DNA of 16,745 bases from Deltaproteobacteria bacterium (lineage in GTDB: Bacteria > Desulfobacterota > Syntrophia > Syntrophales > UBA5619): NCBI GenBank assembly GCA_026388365.1, contig JAPLJW010000232.1, forward strand, positions 1 through 16,745. The letters are read 5' to 3'. A model generated the notes under the pieces. The model did not search any database, was not told where the DNA came from, and saw nothing but the letters and a program-made list of their open reading frames with translations. Below are positions 12,970-16,745 of this stretch, in pieces. The number at the start of each line of letters is the position of its first letter. Positions within the stretch are counted from its first letter, which is position 1. Made by a program: the position numbers and the translations under genes.

Positions 12970-13998
12970 TCATTTCATCGGCAGAAGGATGATTGCGATC
13001 CGCCGGTTCTTCGCCCGCCCCTCGGGGGTGTCATTTTCGGCGATTGGCTGGTATTCCCCGAAGGCCTCCGCCGACAGGATGGAGGGATCGATCCCCCCCT
13101 TTTCCAGATAACGGGTTACATTGAGGGCCCGCGCCGCGGAGAGTTCCCGATTTGTAGGATACTTCTTTGCGAGGGCGCCCGTGATGGGGATGTTGTCCGT
13201 ATGGCCTTCGATGCGGATCACCTTGTCCGTCACGGTTATCAGAATTTTAATGATCCGCTTCAGGATGGCCAACCCCCCCGGTTTAACCTCCGTCCGGCCG
13301 GAATCGAAGAGGATCTTGTCAAAGACATCCATCGTCAACTTACCCTGAAGCTCGGTGATGGCGATCTTTCCCTGTTCGATTTCGTCTTTCATCTCGCCGA
13401 GGAGCTCTTCGTAGGTCCTGCTGACTGTATTGACTTCCGCTTCTTTTGAATCCTTCAACAGGGCGATGCTTTCCTCGATCATCTGCATGTCGCTTTCCAG
13501 TTCTGTGTTCCGGGTCATCAGCTCCTCTTTCGACTTCTTGAGCAGGGCGATGCTTTCTTCGAGGATCTGCTTGTCGGCGTCCAGCAAATTGTTCCGGGTC
13601 ATCAGCTCCTCTTTCGACTTTTTCAGCAAGGCGATGTTTTCCTCGAGCATCTGCTTGTCGCCGTCCAGATCGTTGTTCCGGTTCCGCAGCTCTTCGATGG
13701 TCCGGTTCGTCTCCTCCTTGAGCGTGCTCAGGCGGACGTTGAGGCTGTAACGCTCGGCGGTCAGATTCTCTTTCGCGGCATGAAGATCGCTGATTTCCTC
13801 CTGAAGCCTTCTGATGTTTTCCTGGAGGCCTCGGATTCTCTCCTGGAGGCCCTGATTTTCCGCCGTTCGCGTCACCCCATCCCGGCTCAAGGCATCGGCC
13901 TCGGCCTGTTTCCGGAGATAGTCGCTCTTTGCGACGCAGCCGCCGAGAACGAGCAGCGCCGCGGCCACAGCCAACAGGCCACGAGATCTCTGAAACAT
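12970..13998 (-). CDS. OmpA-family peptidoglycan-binding lipoprotein with long coiled coil
   Basis: This 342-residue protein begins with a lipoprotein signal: LLAVAAALLVLGGC with lipidated C21. Residues about 48-220 are coiled coil, including heptads LQERIRG/LQENIRR/LQEEISD (51-71) and three 28-residue repeats (107-134, 135-162, 163-190). Residues about 222-342 are an OmpA/MotB C-terminal domain (FDSGRTEV, IEGHTDNIPI, NRELSAARALNV, GRAKNRRIAI) that binds peptidoglycan via its Asp and Arg. It probably tethers the outer membrane to the wall, with the coiled coil as spacer. I reject a longer frame that starts at 14238, since that would run into the oadB gene; the ATG at 13998 has AAGGAGAAC 4-5 nt upstream. 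Only the OmpA fold is certain; the exact role is inferred. Confidence 0.9.
   Translation of the reverse strand: MFQRSRGLLAVAAALLVLGGCVAKSDYLRKQAEADALSRDGVTRTAENQGLQERIRGLQENIRRLQEEISDLHAAKENLTAERYSLNVRLSTLKEETNRTIEELRNRNNDLDGDKQMLEENIALLKKSKEELMTRNNLLDADKQILEESIALLKKSKEELMTRNTELESDMQMIEESIALLKDSKEAEVNTVSRTYEELLGEMKDEIEQGKIAITELQGKLTMDVFDKILFDSGRTEVKPGGLAILKRIIKILITVTDKVIRIEGHTDNIPITGALAKKYPTNRELSAARALNVTRYLEKGGIDPSILSAEAFGEYQPIAENDTPEGRAKNRRIAIILLPMK
13429..13680 (-). repeat. Three tandem 84-bp repeats encoding 28-residue coiled-coil units
   Basis: Each unit encodes RN-x-x-L-(D/E)-x-D followed by IALL-K-SKEE-like sequence, exactly four heptads long. Units 1 and 2 differ in only a few residues; unit 3 is more diverged. 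Exact in-frame length keeps the coiled-coil register, so copy number could change without breaking the protein. Confidence 0.85.
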
Positions 13999-14021
13999 GA
14001 TGTTCTCCTTATTTTGTTTAT

Positions 14022-14052
14022 CGGGGGGCATGATGCCGCATCGTGTCCCCCG
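14022..14052 (-). other. Strong hairpin in the leader of the OmpA-like lipoprotein gene
   Basis: On the - strand CGGGGG (14052-14047) pairs with CCCCCG (14027-14022) and an inner GATG/CATC pair caps it. It lies 23 bp before the start codon and just upstream of the AAGGAG site. There is no T-run, so a mRNA-stability or translation role is more likely than termination of oadB transcription. Confidence 0.5.
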
Positions 14053-14114
14053 ATTCCCGTTTTTGACCATACGGTTTCCGCCCGGAGATGGATAGTGGTC
14101 AGAAAGACAATAGG

Positions 14115-15263
14115 TTATCGGATGATCCCCATCCCCGCCAGAACCGACAACATCACCGCTGCAGCGATGACCGAGCCGACCTGACCTCCGGCGTTGGCGC
14201 CCATCGCATGCATGAGCAGGTAGCTCTTCTTGTTCCACTTTGCGCCTTCGCGCTGGACGACGCGCGCCGCCATCGGAAAGGCGGAGATCCCGGCCGCGCC
14301 GATCAGGGGGTTCACCTTCCCGCCGGTCACGACCCGCATGATCTTGCCCATCAAGACGCCGAAGACCGTGTCGAGACAGATGGCCACGAGGCCGAGCGCC
14401 AGGATGATGAGGGTCTGCGTCTTGATGAAGGCGCTGCCCACCATGGTCGCGCCGATGCAGAGACCCAGGAAGAGGGTCACAACATTGGCGATTTCATTCT
14501 CCGACGCCTTGGTCAGGCGAGCAACCACGCCGGACTCGCGCATCAGGTTTCCCAGCATGATCGTCCCGAGCAGCGGCAGGCCCTTCGGGGCGATAACACC
14601 GCCGAGGATCGTGATGACCAGGGGGAACAGCAGCTTCGTCGTCTTGGAAACCGGTTTGGCCACGGGCTTCATGACGGTTTCCCTCTCCTTCTTCGTGGTG
14701 AGGAGCCTCATGATCGGCGGCTGGAGGATCGGCACCAGCGACATGTAGGAATAGGCGGCCACCGATACGGCCCCGAGCAGGTGCGGGGCATACTTCGATG
14801 TAACATAGATGGCCGTCGGCCCGTCGCACGCCCCGATAATCCCGATGGCAACCGCGTCCAACTGGGGGAAACCCAGCGCCAGGGCGAGCAACAGCGTCAA
14901 AAAAATCCCGAATTGGCCCGCGGCGCCGAGAAGAAATGTGGATGGCTGGGCGAGCACGGGACCAAAATCCGTCATCGCGCCGATGCCGACGAAGATCAGC
15001 AGCGGGAAGAGTTCCGTCGCAATGCCCGCGTCATAAAGGGCCCGGATGAAGCCTTCCTGGCTCATGACATCCGAAAGGGGAATGTTCGCGAGGATACAAC
15101 CAAAGCCTATCGGAACCAGCAGGAGAGGCTCACAGTCCTTCCTGATCCCAAGGTAAAGAAGCACAAACCCGACCATAAGCATGATGGTATTGCGCCAATC
15201 CACAGCAAGCATCTGAAAGCCGATGGTCAGGCCGCCAAGTCCATTTACGATTGCGTCTGCCAT
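14115..15263 (-). CDS. oadB: Na+-translocating decarboxylase beta subunit (oxaloacetate/glutaconyl/methylmalonyl-CoA type)
   Basis: This 382-residue membrane protein has many hydrophobic helices and the family marks GACDGPTAIYVTSK with the Na+-site Asp D147, IGAAGISAFPMAARV near residue 320, and the C-terminal MGANAGGQVGSVIA (354-367). The beta subunit decarboxylates carboxybiotin and couples this to Na+ export, giving the cell a sodium gradient from a decarboxylation. Length is typical for OadB/GcdB/MmdB. The family cannot be split by eye among the three substrates, as that is set by the alpha subunit, which is not in this window; neither is a biotin carrier. The start ATG (15263) has AAGGAGG 8 nt upstream inside the gamma-like gene and is 3 bp from its stop, so the two are coupled. 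Confidence 0.92.
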   Translation of the reverse strand: MADAIVNGLGGLTIGFQMLAVDWRNTIMLMVGFVLLYLGIRKDCEPLLLVPIGFGCILANIPLSDVMSQEGFIRALYDAGIATELFPLLIFVGIGAMTDFGPVLAQPSTFLLGAAGQFGIFLTLLLALALGFPQLDAVAIGIIGACDGPTAIYVTSKYAPHLLGAVSVAAYSYMSLVPILQPPIMRLLTTKKERETVMKPVAKPVSKTTKLLFPLVITILGGVIAPKGLPLLGTIMLGNLMRESGVVARLTKASENEIANVVTLFLGLCIGATMVGSAFIKTQTLIILALGLVAICLDTVFGVLMGKIMRVVTGGKVNPLIGAAGISAFPMAARVVQREGAKWNKKSYLLMHAMGANAGGQVGSVIAAAVMLSVLAGMGIIR

Positions 15264-15266
15264 ATT

Positions 15267-15404
15267 CTACGCCTCCTTCTTCGCCGGCTTTTCGGGAAAC
15301 AGTTTTCCCAAAAGACCCATGACGAGGCTCATGATCCACAGGGTCAGAATCGTTCCCCCCATTCCGCAAATGAGCATCGTAATCCCGAAAGTAAAATTAT
15401 CCAT
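15267..15404 (-). CDS. OadG-like small membrane subunit (45 residues)
   Basis: A short gene directly upstream of oadB encodes 45 residues beginning MDNFTFGITMLICGMGGTIL and ending LFPEKPAKKEA. It has one hydrophobic helix (about 5-32) and a short basic-acidic tail, the layout of the gamma subunit of Na+-pumping decarboxylases (OadG), though shorter than the usual 80 or so residues and without the His-rich zinc-binding tail. GGAGGTG lies 5-6 nt before the ATG and the stop is 3 bp before the oadB start. In the family OadG anchors alpha to beta. The identification rests on gene position, topology and the G-M-x-x-T-I-L-x-L-W segment; no BLAST was run. Confidence 0.75.
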   Translation of the reverse strand: MDNFTFGITMLICGMGGTILTLWIMSLVMGLLGKLFPEKPAKKEA

Positions 15405-15480
15405 ACACACCTCCATTTTGGCGCGCCCTCTTAAGCGCTGACGGGCTGTTTATCCGATTGTTCCTTCCCTGACAATACAT

Positions 15481-15509
15481 TTTTTAGAGGGGAGACATTT
15501 TTATGTCAT
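15481..15509 (-). promoter_or_regulatory. Candidate promoter of oadG-oadB
   Basis: On the - strand ATGACA (15509-15504, 5 of 6), 17 bp, then TAAAAA (15486-15481, 4 of 6). The -35 overlaps the dyad GACAT-TTTT-ATGTC (15494-15507 on +), a possible operator. The leader to the ATG at 15404 would be about 70 nt. Confidence 0.42.
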
Positions 15510-15614
15510 AATTCGGGACGGGGCGCAAACCGTATTGTGAGGAAGAAGACGGACGAAAAACAGGAGGAGAGGGTCTCGGCGAGGAGGCCGGCGGCGGTTG
15601 CCGGCAACAGCGGA

Positions 15615-15684
15615 ATCGCGAAATAAATCCAGAAAGCTTTCGCGATCCATAGGGTTTACTTTAGGGTTTACTTTCCGTCTATGG
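15615..15684. repeat. 9-bp inverted repeat plus tandem 12-bp direct repeat
   Basis: ATCGCGAAA (15615-15623) and TTTCGCGAT (15638-15646) are perfect inverted arms with a 14-nt loop. AGGGTTTACTTT then occurs twice in tandem (15651-15662, 15663-15674), and that pair is itself flanked by CCATAG (15647-15652) and CTATGG (15679-15684). It lies just after the end of the NlpC/P60 gene. No T-run follows on either strand, so a protein-binding site or a mobile-element relic are both open. Confidence 0.6.
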
Positions 15685-15708
15685 GCTGGAAGATTTCCGC
15701 CGGACGAT

Positions 15709-16686
15709 CTACAGGCCGCCGTCGTTTCCCTTGAGTCGGACGGCCCGAATGAAACGACGGTCGTAATAGGGTGTATTAAGGTTGTCCACACGGACACCCT
15801 TTTTTCGCGAGGATGCGTGGACGAATTCATTGTTGCCGATGTAGATCCCGACGTGTCCCAGGGTTTTTCTCGTATTGAAAAAAAGAAGATCCCCCTCAAC
15901 CAGTTCGTGCCTTGCAACACGCATTCCGACATGGGACTGCTCGAAGGCCGTCCGGGGGAGGTCGATGTTGAAGAACTGATAGATCTTCTTCACGAATCCG
16001 GAACAATCGACTCCCGTGACGGAGGACCCTCCCAGGCGGTAAGGGGCGCCGAGGAAACCCATCGCCACCTTGACGAGCAGCTTCGGTTCGTCGGGACCGC
16101 TCCACTTGCCGAGGAGCGCCGCATTCTCTTTCTTTTGTCTTTCGATCTCCGCCAACGCATTTTGCTCGGTGAGGACACTATCATCCGCCTCTTCTTCCTC
16201 CTCCAGCTCCGGCTTGATGGCTTTCTTCGCGTATTTCGGAGGCGATGCAGCGGCCGCGTCCTCAAGATCTTTTTCTTTCTTCAGGGCGAGCCTCTGCCCA
16301 ACCTTCAGGGCGTTTCCCGGGATCTGATTGAGTTCCCGGAGCTCGGCGACGGGAATCCCTGTTTTCCGGGCGATGCCGGCAAGCGTGTCCCCTTTCTTCA
16401 CCGTGCAAAACTCTCTCCGGGGAACGGGGGACGACTTTAATTTTAAGGTGCTGTTGCTTTTTTTGAGAGGGATGGTGAGGAGTTGATGCGCCTGTAGGCG
16501 GCTGCCTTTCAGGTGGTTGGCCGCCTTCAAAGCGTCAAGGGTAACGCCGCTCTTCGCGGCGATTCCAAAGAGGGTGTCGCCGGGCTGAACCGAATATGTC
16601 TCCTTTGCCAGGGCATTCCCGCAAAGGAGTAGGGTCGTGAACAGGACGCCGAGTCCCATCCATAGGAAAATCCGCCGTCTCATCAT
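15709..16686 (-). CDS. Secreted LysM-LysM-NlpC/P60 peptidoglycan hydrolase
   Basis: This 325-residue cell-wall enzyme has a signal peptide (MMRRRIFLWMG..., cleavage after ALA at 27), LysM 1 (about 29-73, YSVQPGDTLFGIAAKSG), LysM 2 (about 92-135, TVKKGDTLAGIARKTG), an acidic linker with a run of Glu/Asp (161-169), and an NlpC/P60 domain from about 200. The catalytic residues are C228 in VDCSGFV, H278 in LGHVGIYIG and probably H290 in EFVHASS. The LysM domains bind glycan strands and the catalytic domain cuts the stem peptide, typically between D-Glu and the diamino acid. I prefer the ATG at 16686 because AGGAGG sits 6 nt before it; the alternative ATG at 16701 is part of that same ribosome site. 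Confidence 0.93.
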   Translation of the reverse strand: MMRRRIFLWMGLGVLFTTLLLCGNALAKETYSVQPGDTLFGIAAKSGVTLDALKAANHLKGSRLQAHQLLTIPLKKSNSTLKLKSSPVPRREFCTVKKGDTLAGIARKTGIPVAELRELNQIPGNALKVGQRLALKKEKDLEDAAAASPPKYAKKAIKPELEEEEEADDSVLTEQNALAEIERQKKENAALLGKWSGPDEPKLLVKVAMGFLGAPYRLGGSSVTGVDCSGFVKKIYQFFNIDLPRTAFEQSHVGMRVARHELVEGDLLFFNTRKTLGHVGIYIGNNEFVHASSRKKGVRVDNLNTPYYDRRFIRAVRLKGNDGGL

Positions 16687-16745
16687 GAAGTGCCTCCTCA
16701 TGGGTATTCGGGAGCTCTCCCACTGCTGGAACGGTGCACAGATTA

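Larger units (their letters stand above)
15405..15708. other. 304-bp intergenic region between oadG-like gene and NlpC/P60 gene
   Basis: No gene is supported. It holds, from left to right, a candidate oadG-oadB promoter (15481-15509), a 5-bp dyad GACAT/ATGTC around TTTT (15494-15507), a 9-bp inverted repeat (15615-15646) and a tandem 12-bp repeat (15651-15674). A long open frame on the opposite strand of the NlpC gene extends in here but is a shadow. Confidence 0.6.

Noticed and set aside
13999..14238. N-terminal extension of the OmpA-like protein up to 14238
   Set aside because: It would overlap the oadB 3' end by 124 bp and bury the lipoprotein signal; the ATG at 13998 has a ribosome site and lipobox.
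14088..15434. 448-codon open frame on the + strand opposite oadB
   Set aside because: Its product is rich in His, Arg, Asp and Gln with no domain pattern, while the - strand encodes a clear membrane protein.

Overview
The window looks like a chromosomal piece of a Gram-negative, anaerobic deltaproteobacterium (Desulfobacterota). A syntrophic lineage such as Syntrophales is a guess from gene content, not proven. The grounds are a Na+-pumping decarboxylase beta subunit with a tiny gamma-like partner, a phenylacetate-CoA ligase followed by a tandem-ACT protein, and BamD, an OmpA-like lipoprotein and a LysM-NlpC/P60 hydrolase, which imply an outer membrane. The backbone from about 5.85 kb onward is GC-rich. 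The first 5.8 kb is patchier and often AT-rich.

Region 1 (1 to about 5.3 kb, possibly 5.8 kb) is best read as part of an integron gene-cassette array. Four short imperfect palindromes with RYYYAAC-like and GTT-type core sites separate single-gene or two-gene units that all lie on the + strand: attC-like sites at 2255-2313, 3362-3412, 3943-4007 and 4609-4663. The cassettes carry (1) the 3' three quarters of a type IIG restriction-modification enzyme with an AT-rich, apparently swapped specificity domain; (2) an Mrr-like PD-(D/E)XK nuclease with an unrecognised C-terminal half; (3) a GNAT acetyltransferase; (4) a BrnT/BrnA-like toxin-antitoxin pair with its own promoter, possibly leaderless; and (5) a Phd/ParE-like toxin-antitoxin pair with its own promoter and a dyad operator. 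No integrase gene is in the window. A secreted DUF3465-type protein follows without a recognisable attC. The content is defence plus addiction modules, as expected for a sedentary integron.

Region 2 (5.85-10.44 kb) holds an orphan HExxH protein, a convergent PfkB-family sugar or nucleoside kinase with a near-consensus promoter, an operon of phenylacetate-CoA ligase, tandem-ACT protein and a small protein made of two 42-residue repeats each ending in a CQLG(L/A)F motif, and a convergent MTAP/PNP-type nucleoside phosphorylase.

Region 3 (10.44-16.7 kb) is housekeeping and envelope. A 77-bp segment with inverted TGTCAA/TTGACA ends and internal direct repeats lies between the phosphorylase and trxA and supplies the -35 hexamers of both divergent promoters. 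trxA and bamD form a short operon ending in an intrinsic terminator. On the - strand lie rlmN, an OmpA-like lipoprotein with three 28-residue coiled-coil repeats, oadB with a 45-residue OadG-like subunit just upstream, and a secreted LysM-LysM-NlpC/P60 hydrolase.
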